6,337 nt of DNA from positions 1 through 6,337 of the forward strand of contig DSBS01000043.1 of NCBI GenBank assembly GCA_011045925.1. The letters run 5' to 3'. The notes beneath the pieces were generated by a model that ran no database searches, had not been told where the DNA came from, and saw only the letters and a list, made by a program, of their open reading frames with translations. The translations under genes were made by a program, and so were the position numbers. The stretch's first letter is position 1, and each line of letters begins with the position of its first letter. Source of the stretch: Candidatus Woesearchaeota archaeon (GTDB lineage: Archaea; Nanobdellota; Nanobdellia; Woesearchaeales; JASKKU01). Of this stretch, positions 1 to 6,256 are shown in pieces.

Positions 1-44
1 ATCAAACGCTTAACTTTATTAATGAGTTTTGTTTTTTCTTTCAT
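1..44 (-). CDS. N-terminal 14 codons of a putative transposase, cut by the window edge
   Basis: An ATG at 44-42 opens a minus-strand frame reading MKEKTKLINKVKRL before the window ends. It sits directly after the repeated IS end, with a GGGGAGGG purine run about 11 bases upstream that could act as a ribosome-binding site. At the right edge the sequence stops after AT, which is where the start codon of the second copy would fall. The fragment is too short to identify; transposase is inferred only from its position inside the repeated end. Confidence 0.4.
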   Translation of the reverse strand, partial: MKEKTKLINKVKRL

Positions 45-121
45 GGGGAGAAAATCCCTCCCCCCCTCAGACAGCCTTACGGCTGCTGAGGGTTATAAAT
101 CTTTAGATTTTGAACAGAGCC
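43..121 (-). repeat. Inverted repeat, left copy (79 bp)
   Basis: The stretch matches the reverse complement of 6257-6337 throughout, except for a cytosine run of 7 here against 9 in the other copy. Identity stops at 122 (G against C); four more bases agree by chance or shared context. It holds two dyad symmetries. One is a bulged stem, 66-70 plus 72-76 pairing with 81-85 plus 86-90, with an unpaired A at 71 and a TTAC loop. The other is AAATCT-TT-AGATTT at 97-110. Confidence 0.95.
45..63 (-). promoter_or_regulatory. Hairpin covering the ribosome-binding site of the left IS gene
   Basis: Read on the minus strand, GGGGAG (63-58) can pair perfectly with CTCCCC (50-45) across a seven-base loop, and the start codon follows immediately at 44. 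The left arm is the only Shine-Dalgarno-like sequence near that start, so folding of the transcript would hide it. Reduced translation of a transposase by such a structure is plausible for IS elements; here it is inferred from base pairing only. Confidence 0.45.
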
Positions 122-134
122 GTATTAACAACAA

Positions 135-147
135 CCTTTTTAAAAAC
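135..147 (+). promoter_or_regulatory. TATA-like promoter element of the TIM-barrel gene
   Basis: CCTTTTTAAAAAC is centred about 26 bases before the ATG at 167. That is the usual archaeal distance from TATA box to transcription start, and there is no ribosome-binding site before the ATG, so a leaderless transcript is expected. The IS end stops at 121, about 15 bases upstream of this element. Confidence 0.5.
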
Positions 148-166
148 AAAACAGAAACACGAAAAA

Positions 167-888
167 ATGAACAACCCAGTCTGCTTTTCAACAGGAAACA
201 TCTGGACATGGTCAGGCTCACTTAACCGCAACACCTAGCTTGACATTATAAGAAAGCTTGACATTGATGGCGTGGAGCTGCTTTTCGCACTAAAGGAAGA
301 GCTTTATGTATTCAGGCTTTCAAAAGAAAATGAAAAAGGCTCAAAACCCTTACTTATGTTTCAATACATGCCCCCTTCAAGCTAGTTAGATGGGCAGAAA
401 ACAAAGGCGAAGTAAAAAAGCAGCTGGATATCATCAGCAGGATTTACAAAAAGACAAATGCAAAAAGCGTAATAATCCACCCGACAGACCTTCCCAGCAA
501 AACACTGCTAAACAGCTATGCTTTTCACGCCTCAACAGAAAACCTTCCGAAAAAAAGGCAGATAGGCATCCCGGAATTAAAGAAAATTCTCACCAGCTAC
601 CGAGAAATGGGCCTTTGCCTTGATGCAGCACACGCATATTTCTGGTCGCCAAAAGAAACCTCTTTGCTGGTTAGCAAATTCAAAGAAAGGATAACCCAGG
701 TGCATTTCAGCGCCACATTCAGGAATAAAGACCATATGCTTTTCTGCAATGCATCAAAGTCATTCAGAGACTCAGTAAAGCCACTGAGAAAACTCAGTGT
801 ACCGATAGTGATTGAAGGCTCAATAAAGCAAAAAAGCATCTCACTCCTGAGAAAAGAGATAAAAAGCGTCAGGGATTTTTTCAGCTAA
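167..888 (+). pseudogene. Broken TIM-barrel gene, endonuclease IV/sugar-phosphate isomerase type
   Basis: The ATG at 167 opens a frame with an in-frame TAG at 236-238. The frame continues in good coding sequence to about 367, where it must move back one base to reach the frame that ends with TAA at 886-888. Adding one base gives 240 residues, a normal size for this fold. The rebuilt protein carries a metal-site pattern typical of the family: His68 in HAPF, His105 in IIHP, Glu125 in TEN, Asp153 and His156 in LDAAH, His180 in VHFS, Asp189-His190 and Glu217. Such enzymes bind two or three divalent metals and act on abasic DNA or on sugars; the substrate cannot be read here. The gene is neither 5'- nor 3'-truncated, and it stops 4 bases before the convergent end of hisS. 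Recent inactivation or sequencing error near a contig end would both fit. Confidence 0.75.
237..265 (+). repeat. In-frame 11-bp direct repeat next to the premature stop
   Basis: AGCTTGACATT occurs at 237-247 and again at 255-265, 18 bases (six codons) apart, so both copies encode Leu-Asp-Ile in the same frame. The codon that begins the first copy is TAG and the matching codon of the second is AAG (Lys). The stop could therefore be a single A-to-T change of a Lys codon, or the duplication may mark a local rearrangement. Confidence 0.8.
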
Positions 889-892
889 GTGT

Positions 893-2188
893 TTACCCAA
901 GCACAATCTTCTTAATCTCATCAATTTTATCAACCCCGAACATCTGCTCTTTCCCTGTTTTCATATCCTTAAGCTTTAGCTTCTTAGACTTAATCTCTTC
1001 CTCGCCGATAAACGCAACGAACGGAATCCCCTGGGTGTTGGCATAGTCCAGGTTTTTGCTCACGCCCCTTCCGCTCAGGTCAACCTCGGTTTTTACTCCT
1101 GCATCTCTCAGCTTCTCAGCAATCGCCAAAGCCTCATTTCCAATCCCAATTGGAATTATAAAGATATCAGTAACAGTGCCTCTTGCCTCTTCCTGCCTGT
1201 CTTCAATAGCATCATAAATCCTCGAAAGCCCAAACGAGATGCCAACACAAGGAAACTCTTTCTTGGATTCAAGGAACTGCGAGATTATCCTGTCATACCT
1301 CCCGCCGGCAGCCACAGAACTCCTGATTTTGCTCTCAGGCAGGAAAACCTCAAACACAGTGCCGGTATAAAACGAAAGCCCTCGGGACAGGCTCGGCTCA
1401 AACACATAATTCTTTATGCCATACGCATCAAGAAGCCCAAAAAGCTCCTCAAGTTCCCGAATCCCTTCCTTTCCGGATTCAGAAGTTATCTCTTCTTTTA
1501 GCATCCCAATCTTTTCCTTATTAGTTCCCTTTAGGGAAAACAGGTCAAACAGCTTAAACACCTGGCTTTCATTCATTCCTAGACCAGATAGCTCCTTTTC
1601 AATCTCGCTTCTGCTCTCCTTTTCCAGCTTGTCAATCGCAAGAATAATCTCATCCTTATTTCTTTCAATCCCGATAGACTCAAGAATCCCGTTCAGTATT
1701 TTTCTGCTGTTGACACAGATTTTGCACTCAAGCCCGAAAGCATCGAAAGCCCTTTTGGCAATCGCAAGAATCTCAGCATCAGCAGGCATCTGCTTAACCC
1801 CTACAACATCAACATCACACTGCAGAAACTCCCTGTATCTTCCGGCACCCACAGGCCCGTCTCTCCACACCTTGTCAATCTGATACCTCTTGAAAGGCAT
1901 CTTAAGTGAAGGGTTCATCCCGACAACCCTTGCAAAAGGCACAGTAAGGTCATACCTAAGCCCAAGGTCCCTTCCACCCTGGTCGCTAAGCTTAAATGTC
2001 TCCTTAAGAATCTCAGCCCCTCCAGCATACTTCGCAGAGAGCACATCAAGCCTTTCAATAGCAGGCGTGTCAAGCGGGGAAAACCCATAAAGCTCAAAAA
2101 TTCCCTTAAGCCTGTCAATCATTCTCTGTTTCCTGATCATATCCTGCGGAAGTGAGTCCTTCATTCCCTTAGGAAGGCTAAGCTTCAT
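893..2188 (-). CDS. hisS: Histidyl-tRNA synthetase
   Basis: This cytoplasmic class II enzyme joins histidine to tRNA-His using ATP. From Met at 2188 the protein has 431 residues, a usual length. All signatures are present: RYDLTVPFAR near residue 78, the motif 2 region KRYQIDKVWR...GRYREF near 100-121 with its ATP-binding arginine, the HisRS-specific SRGLSFYTGTVFEVF near 278-292 with the histidine-binding arginine, AAGGRYDRI near 303, and the motif 3 stretch CVGISFGLSRI near 324-334. The last 90 or so residues look like the anticodon-binding domain. A GTG at 2197 is in frame, but GGTGA at 2198-2194 lies five bases before the ATG at 2188 and makes a good ribosome-binding site, so I prefer the ATG. 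The gene runs divergently from the decarboxylase-like gene and ends with TAA four bases from the TIM-barrel gene. No frameshift or missing motif was seen. Confidence 0.95.
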   Translation of the reverse strand: MKLSLPKGMKDSLPQDMIRKQRMIDRLKGIFELYGFSPLDTPAIERLDVLSAKYAGGAEILKETFKLSDQGGRDLGLRYDLTVPFARVVGMNPSLKMPFKRYQIDKVWRDGPVGAGRYREFLQCDVDVVGVKQMPADAEILAIAKRAFDAFGLECKICVNSRKILNGILESIGIERNKDEIILAIDKLEKESRSEIEKELSGLGMNESQVFKLFDLFSLKGTNKEKIGMLKEEITSESGKEGIRELEELFGLLDAYGIKNYVFEPSLSRGLSFYTGTVFEVFLPESKIRSSVAAGGRYDRIISQFLESKKEFPCVGISFGLSRIYDAIEDRQEEARGTVTDIFIIPIGIGNEALAIAEKLRDAGVKTEVDLSGRGVSKNLDYANTQGIPFVAFIGEEEIKSKKLKLKDMKTGKEQMFGVDKIDEIKKIVLG

Positions 2189-2193
2189 CTTTT

Positions 2194-2198
2194 TCACC
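2194..2198 (-). promoter_or_regulatory. GGTGA ribosome-binding site deciding the hisS start
   Basis: The minus strand reads AAGGTGAAAAAGATG, placing GGTGA five bases before the ATG at 2188-2186. GGTGA is complementary to the archaeal 16S rRNA tail. The upstream in-frame GTG overlaps this site, so it is less likely to be the start. Confidence 0.65.
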
Positions 2199-2238
2199 TT
2201 AGTTTTAGCATTATTCTCATCCTCAAGGATTCAGGATA

Positions 2239-2250
2239 CTTTAAAAACTT
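2239..2250 (-). promoter_or_regulatory. TATA-like promoter element of hisS
   Basis: The minus strand reads AAGTTTTTAAAG, about 55 bases before the hisS ATG. Transcription would start near 2219 and give a leader of about 30 bases that includes the GGTGA site. The element lies roughly 40 bases from the oppositely directed TATA element at 2283-2293, so the two genes share one divergent promoter region. Confidence 0.5.
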
Positions 2251-2282
2251 ATTGGTAGATAGCCGGAGCTGCAAAAAAATAA

Positions 2283-2293
2283 GCTTTTTAACC
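2283..2293 (+). promoter_or_regulatory. TATA-like promoter element of the decarboxylase-like gene
   Basis: GCTTTTTAACC is centred about 28 bases upstream of the ATG at 2316, and no ribosome-binding site lies before that ATG, so the transcript is probably leaderless. Its core resembles the element before the TIM-barrel gene at 135-147 (both contain CTTTTTAA). Confidence 0.5.
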
Positions 2294-2315
2294 TTGATTT
2301 TCACCCACTTTAAAT

Positions 2316-3407
2316 ATGCCTATATTCAACCCTGTTGAAAAAAACCTTGCAGTATCTCTTTATGGAATAAACGTTATTCCGAATAGCCGCATTAACATTC
2401 AGTTTTCAGTTGATAACCTTGAGAATATAATAGAGATAAGCAACGCAAACATTGATGGCAGGCTAACAGACCTTAACGAAAATTCTTCAGAAGAGCTAGA
2501 TTTAACAGGAATAGGCAGGAAAAGGTACGTTGCGATGCTTTCAGAGAGCACAGCATCAGTTTCCATATTCCCCAAGCAAAGGTATGCATCATTCTTTCTG
2601 TCCACTTGCGGCTCACCCAATCCAGTGCTGTCGCTTGACCCGTTAATCTCGCTTTTCCTGCCTATGAAAGCAGAGGTCAGGATATTTACTTCTTCCTCAA
2701 TAAGCTCAGTTCTTGGAGCCCTTTCAGCAGACGAAGAAGAGTTCTGGAGCAGGTTTGATGAGCAGCGTGTCCCTTATTTTTACACAATGAAGAGTGCAGA
2801 GAAAGACAAGAACGGCATATACTTTAACCTTTTTAGCGAGCTTCATGAACTAAAGCCAATCCCTCTTCTTGATGATAAGAGCAGCCCTGTTGAAAAGATA
2901 ATGATAGTGTCAATGTATGACTCAGACATGGCTGAAATAAGAGAGCTAAGCGAAAAGTGCTCTCTCCCAGAGCTGGAAGGAATAATTGAAGAGACAGGCA
3001 ATAAGGTAATTGGAAGGATGTCCAAGATTTTTAAGCCGTTTGAAAATTCAGACATTGATGGCTTTAGCTATGTAGGCATGATGGACAAAGGCCAGGCAGC
3101 CTACCATGTAACCCCGGAGCATGCTTACTCATCTTTTTACATTTCAGGGTATTCGGACACAAACCCATACCGGGCCCTAAAGCCCTTGCTTAGCCTTTTC
3201 AGCCCTCAGAAAGCAGAGGTTAGAATCATCGGCTCATCTCCGCTTGATAAGATTGATCAAATTTCTTACAGGGACTCAGCGAATTTCTGGGAAGAGTTCC
3301 AGAAAGAGGAAATCCCTTCATCTTTCCAGATAAATAACCCTGAGAAAACTACAAAGGAGCTCTATTTTGAACTGGGTCAAAGAATAAAATCAACTACTCA
3401 AACCTGA
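2316..3407 (+). CDS. Duplicated, fused S-adenosylmethionine decarboxylase-like proenzyme
   Basis: The 363 residues form two repeats (about 5-185 and 190-363). Both begin with PVEK; residues 70-171 align without gaps to 251-352 at an offset of 181, including LxPLxSLFxPxKAEVRI at 107-123 and 288-304. Each repeat fits the alpha-beta fold of S-adenosylmethionine decarboxylase, a pyruvoyl enzyme that makes the aminopropyl donor for spermidine. Repeat 1 has Glu77-Ser78 in LSES, the expected self-cleavage and pyruvoyl site, and Cys98 in STCG, but Arg70 and Ser83 replace the processing Ser and His. Repeat 2 has Ser251, His264 and Glu268 in the YHVTPE context, but Lys258, Gly259 and Tyr279 replace Glu, Ser and Cys. 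One composite site therefore remains, as in the eukaryotic enzyme. Phe4 may match the adenine-stacking Phe7 of the human protein; Asn5 stands where human Glu8 would be. No spermidine synthase lies nearby. The decarboxylated substrate could differ, since relatives have become ornithine or arginine decarboxylases. The 3' end overlaps the ATPase gene by 14 bases. Confidence 0.75.
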   Translation: MPIFNPVEKNLAVSLYGINVIPNSRINIQFSVDNLENIIEISNANIDGRLTDLNENSSEELDLTGIGRKRYVAMLSESTASVSIFPKQRYASFFLSTCGSPNPVLSLDPLISLFLPMKAEVRIFTSSSISSVLGALSADEEEFWSRFDEQRVPYFYTMKSAEKDKNGIYFNLFSELHELKPIPLLDDKSSPVEKIMIVSMYDSDMAEIRELSEKCSLPELEGIIEETGNKVIGRMSKIFKPFENSDIDGFSYVGMMDKGQAAYHVTPEHAYSSFYISGYSDTNPYRALKPLLSLFSPQKAEVRIIGSSPLDKIDQISYRDSANFWEEFQKEEIPSSFQINNPEKTTKELYFELGQRIKSTTQT

Positions 3408-6153
3408 CCTCAACACCCTGCAGGTTAGCCTGCTCCCTGAACTCGCTTGCAATCATCTTCTTGATAATCTCTGAAACGACTATCACCAGAGAGCTAACCC
3501 CGATTATTATTGCCCATTCCTTTCCAGACAGCGGCACAGTCCCAAGGACGCTTTGCAGGAACCCATTGTAAACAGCAAGCACAGTCAGGCCTATCGATGC
3601 ACCTATGGCAATAAAAAGGTGCTTATTCCTGAACAGGTTTTTGTTGAAAATGGATGTATGAAGCGACTTTGCATTGAACGCATGGAACATCTCAAACATA
3701 ATAATCCCAACAAAAGCCAGTGTTCTTGCTTTGTCAATCAATGGGTCAGGCCCCCTCATTTCCCAAAGGAACAGGGAGAAAGTCCCAAGAAACAAAATAG
3801 GGACCAGCACAAGTATCTTCTCGACCAAATAGAAAGAGAGAATCTTCTCCTTAGGGTTTCGCGGCGTCTGCCTCATAACTTTCGGGTGCATCGGCTCAAC
3901 GCTTAACGCAAAGGCAGGAAGCGAGCTTGTAACCAGATTTACATATAGCACCATTAGCGCAGTTAGCGGCGAAGCCAGGCCGATAAGAACAGTAATCACA
4001 AGGAGCGAAACCTCAGTCATATTGCCAGCAAGAAGATAGTAAAGGAACCTTCTGATGTTGCTGTATATCCTCCTTCCTTCTTTTACAGCGTTTACAATCG
4101 TGCTGAAATTGTCATCAGCAAGCACCATATTTGAGGATTCCCTGGCAACATCTGTGCCGTTTTTGCCCATGCTTACCCCAATGTCTGCCTGCTTTAGCGC
4201 AGGCGCATCATTGACGCCATCTCCTGTCATTGCAGCAATCTCCCCCTTTCTCTGAAGAGAATTCACAATTCTCAGCTTGTGCTCAGGCGTGCTCCTTGCA
4301 AATATTGCAACCTTGTCAATTACTTCATCAAGCTCATCGTCAGTCATCCTGTCAACCTGGGTTCCCTCAATAACAAGATCGTGCTCTTCATCAATAATTC
4401 CTATACTCTTTCCGATGCTTTCTGCTGTTTTTTTGTGGTCGCCGGTAACCATGATTACCCTGATCCCTGCCTGGTGGCATTCCCTGACAGAATCAATTAC
4501 TTCTGGCCTTATTGGGTCCTTGATAGCAACCATACCCTCAAAAATATAGCCCTTGTCTAAGGACTTGTTAGGGCTCTTCTTGTCAAACGATCCCAGCATT
4601 TTTGTCCCGAAGCCCAGAACCCTGTAGCTTCTGTCTGTGAATCTTGCAACATTCTTATGAATAGCATTTAGCTCTTCTTTGGCAAGTTTCTTTATCTTTC
4701 CACTCGGTGTTCTGATGTAAATGCATTTTGACAGAACCTTTTCAACTGCGCCTTTAAGGTAAGCTGTCTGTTTTGAGCCAGTTTTGTTAATAGTAATCAT
4801 AAATTTTTTCGAAGGGTCAAAAGGAACCTCATGAAGCCTCTGAAAGTCTTCCTTTACAACCTCGTCATCAAATCCAGCGCTTTTAACCAGCGCAATCAGG
4901 GCACCTTCTGTCGGCTCGCCGTCTAGCTTCCACTCTCCATCCTCCATCTCAATTCTTGCATTGTTGCAGAGGATGCTGGCCTTGAAAAGCTGCTCTGCAC
5001 ACTTGATGTTTTTAGGGGTTATTTTCTTGTTTCCTTTCATAAACTCAGAATTGGGTTCGTAGCCCTTGCCCTTAACTTTGATAATTGTTCCATCTGCTAA
5101 TGCAATTCTTTCAACCACCATCCTGTTCTGGGTAAGCGTTCCTGTCTTGTCTGTGCATATTACTGTGGTAGTTCCCAGGGTTTCAACAGAATTCAGGTCT
5201 TTCACAATGGCGTTGTGCTTTGCCATGGTTTTGACACCCTGCGACAATGTAACAGTCAGTGCCAAAGGCAGGCTTTCAGGAATGCCTGAAACAGCTATTA
5301 CGCTAATCAGAAGCAGGCTGCCAGCAACAGGCTCGCCTCGGGCAAGCAGATAAAAAAAGAAAAGCACTGCAACAGCAATCACAGCAATAGATATTCTCTT
5401 GCTTACACTATTCATCTGCCTGTGCAGTGGGCTTGGCTTCTCTTTAATTGAAGCAAGCTGTTTTGAAATCTTTCCCAGCTCAGAGCCCAGCCCTACCTCA
5501 ACAACAACTCCTATTCCTGAGCCATTTGCAACGCTCGTGCCGCTAAAAGCCATGTTGTCCTGGTCAGCTACTGGAATATCCTGCTTCCTGAGCTTAGAAG
5601 TAACCTTGTATTTCTGGACAGACTCTCCAGTAAGGATAGATTCATCAATAGAAAGCGTGCTCGTTTCAATTATCCTAAGGTCAGCCGGCACAATCATGCC
5701 TCTCTTAAGAGAAATAATATCCCCTCTTACAAGGTGAGTTGCATCAATCTCCTTCCATTTGCCAGACCTTAGCACATTCACCTTTTTCGCAGTGAGTTTT
5801 GATAAGGCCTGGATAGACTTCATAGCTCTAAACTCCTGAAAAAAACCCAGAAAGCCAGTAAAAAGAATAATTATCATAATAGCAACAAACTCAACCAGGT
5901 GGTCAGAGAATATCGAGATTATCGCAGCAGCCAGCAGCACATATATCAATAGATTGTTAAAGTTATGAACAAGAATTTTGAGAAACTTAAGCTTGTCGTC
6001 TTTTGCAAGCGTATTCAGCCCATCCCTTTTTAGCCTCTCTTCCGCTTCAGCATCGGTGAGGCCTTCTCTTGCTGTTTTTAAGTTCCCGAGTACTTCCTGC
6101 TCGCTTCTTAAGTACCAGTACTTGTAAAGCTCTTCCTTCGCGCTGCCCTGCAT
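3394..6153 (-). CDS. P2-type cation-transporting ATPase (Ca2+-ATPase-like)
   Basis: This 919-residue membrane pump moves a cation by ATP hydrolysis through an aspartyl phosphate. In order: a cation-ATPase N-terminal domain (about 5-60), helices M1-M2 (66-105), the actuator loop with TGES at 175-178, M3-M4 (255-300) with PESLP at 292-296, the phosphorylation motif DKTGTLTQN with Asp335, the nucleotide domain with KGA at 467-469, TGD at 570-572, and TGDGVNDAPALKQAD from 643 with Asp645 and Asp649. Six more helices follow, for ten in all and a full-length protein. Compared with SERCA, Glu293 matches Glu309, Asn711 and Glu714 match Asn768 and Glu771, Asn739 and Thr742 match Asn796 and Thr799, and Glu821 matches Glu908, but Ser743 replaces Asp800. 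The ion is thus probably Ca2+ or another cation and cannot be fixed from sequence. The start at 6153 follows GAGG at 6162-6159. The 3' end overlaps the convergent decarboxylase-like gene. Confidence 0.92.
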   Translation of the reverse strand: MQGSAKEELYKYWYLRSEQEVLGNLKTAREGLTDAEAEERLKRDGLNTLAKDDKLKFLKILVHNFNNLLIYVLLAAAIISIFSDHLVEFVAIMIIILFTGFLGFFQEFRAMKSIQALSKLTAKKVNVLRSGKWKEIDATHLVRGDIISLKRGMIVPADLRIIETSTLSIDESILTGESVQKYKVTSKLRKQDIPVADQDNMAFSGTSVANGSGIGVVVEVGLGSELGKISKQLASIKEKPSPLHRQMNSVSKRISIAVIAVAVLFFFYLLARGEPVAGSLLLISVIAVSGIPESLPLALTVTLSQGVKTMAKHNAIVKDLNSVETLGTTTVICTDKTGTLTQNRMVVERIALADGTIIKVKGKGYEPNSEFMKGNKKITPKNIKCAEQLFKASILCNNARIEMEDGEWKLDGEPTEGALIALVKSAGFDDEVVKEDFQRLHEVPFDPSKKFMITINKTGSKQTAYLKGAVEKVLSKCIYIRTPSGKIKKLAKEELNAIHKNVARFTDRSYRVLGFGTKMLGSFDKKSPNKSLDKGYIFEGMVAIKDPIRPEVIDSVRECHQAGIRVIMVTGDHKKTAESIGKSIGIIDEEHDLVIEGTQVDRMTDDELDEVIDKVAIFARSTPEHKLRIVNSLQRKGEIAAMTGDGVNDAPALKQADIGVSMGKNGTDVARESSNMVLADDNFSTIVNAVKEGRRIYSNIRRFLYYLLAGNMTEVSLLVITVLIGLASPLTALMVLYVNLVTSSLPAFALSVEPMHPKVMRQTPRNPKEKILSFYLVEKILVLVPILFLGTFSLFLWEMRGPDPLIDKARTLAFVGIIMFEMFHAFNAKSLHTSIFNKNLFRNKHLFIAIGASIGLTVLAVYNGFLQSVLGTVPLSGKEWAIIIGVSSLVIVVSEIIKKMIASEFREQANLQGVEVRFE

Positions 6154-6156
6154 GCT

Positions 6157-6162
6157 CTCCTC
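6157..6162 (-). promoter_or_regulatory. Ribosome-binding site of the ATPase gene
   Basis: The minus strand reads AAAGAGGAGAGCATG, with GAGG ending five bases before the ATG at 6153-6151. It supports this ATG as the start and implies a transcript with a leader, unlike the leaderless genes on the plus strand. Confidence 0.7.
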
Positions 6163-6243
6163 TTTAGCCCGATTTATTCTTAAAGGTTTTGCGTTATCCT
6201 AGAGTGATTAAGAAAGCCCTTTTTTGTTGTAAAAACACATTCT

Positions 6244-6256
6244 GCTTTTTAAATAG
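6244..6256 (-). promoter_or_regulatory. TATA-like promoter element of the ATPase gene, touching the IS end
   Basis: The minus strand reads CTATTTAAAAAGC. Transcription would start near 6223 and give a leader of about 70 bases carrying the GAGG site. The A/T core ends two bases from the first base of the right IS end at 6257. A weaker candidate, CCTTTAAGAATAA near 6172-6187, would place the transcription start almost at the ATG and does not suit a gene with a ribosome-binding site. Confidence 0.45.

Larger units (their letters stand above)
1..121 (-). mobile_element. Left end of an IS-like element, partial, leaving the window to the left
   Basis: On the minus strand the element begins at 121 with GGCTCTGTTCAAAA and runs towards 1. 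Its end contains a palindrome (97-110), a TATA-like TTTATAA (92-98), a bulged hairpin (66-90), a purine-rich stretch and a start codon at 44-42 opening a reading frame that leaves the window. The same 79-81 bases recur inverted at the right edge. The first nine bases equal the terminal bases I recall for some IS6-family elements such as IS6100, so IS6-like is a possible family, but no transposase domain is visible. A non-IS repeated promoter module is the alternative. Confidence 0.6.

Noticed and set aside
22..225. 67-residue plus-strand reading frame crossing the IS end
   Set aside because: It runs antisense through the repeated hairpins and overlaps the TIM-barrel start in another frame; no domain-like content.
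236..238. TAG as a pyrrolysine codon
   Set aside because: A second, independent frame change near 367 is present, there is no pyl gene in the window, and the site is not near the predicted metal ligands.
365..376. Programmed -1 frameshift at the C-rich stretch
   Set aside because: The bases do not form a classical slippery heptamer, and a simple one-base loss restores both the HAPF motif and a normal length.
390..623. 77-residue frame, very rich in Lys, Arg and Gln
   Set aside because: It is an out-of-frame shadow of the TIM-barrel gene, whose metal-ligand motifs lie in the other frame.
1416..1883. 155-residue serine-rich plus-strand frame
   Set aside because: It lies antisense to hisS, and its composition is what hisS codons give in reverse.
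893..2197. GTG at 2197 as the hisS start
   Set aside because: It overlaps the GGTGA ribosome-binding site of the better-placed ATG at 2188.
3553..5737. Several plus-strand frames of 66-117 residues opposite the ATPase
   Set aside because: All are antisense to a continuous, motif-complete ATPase gene and show no start signals of their own.
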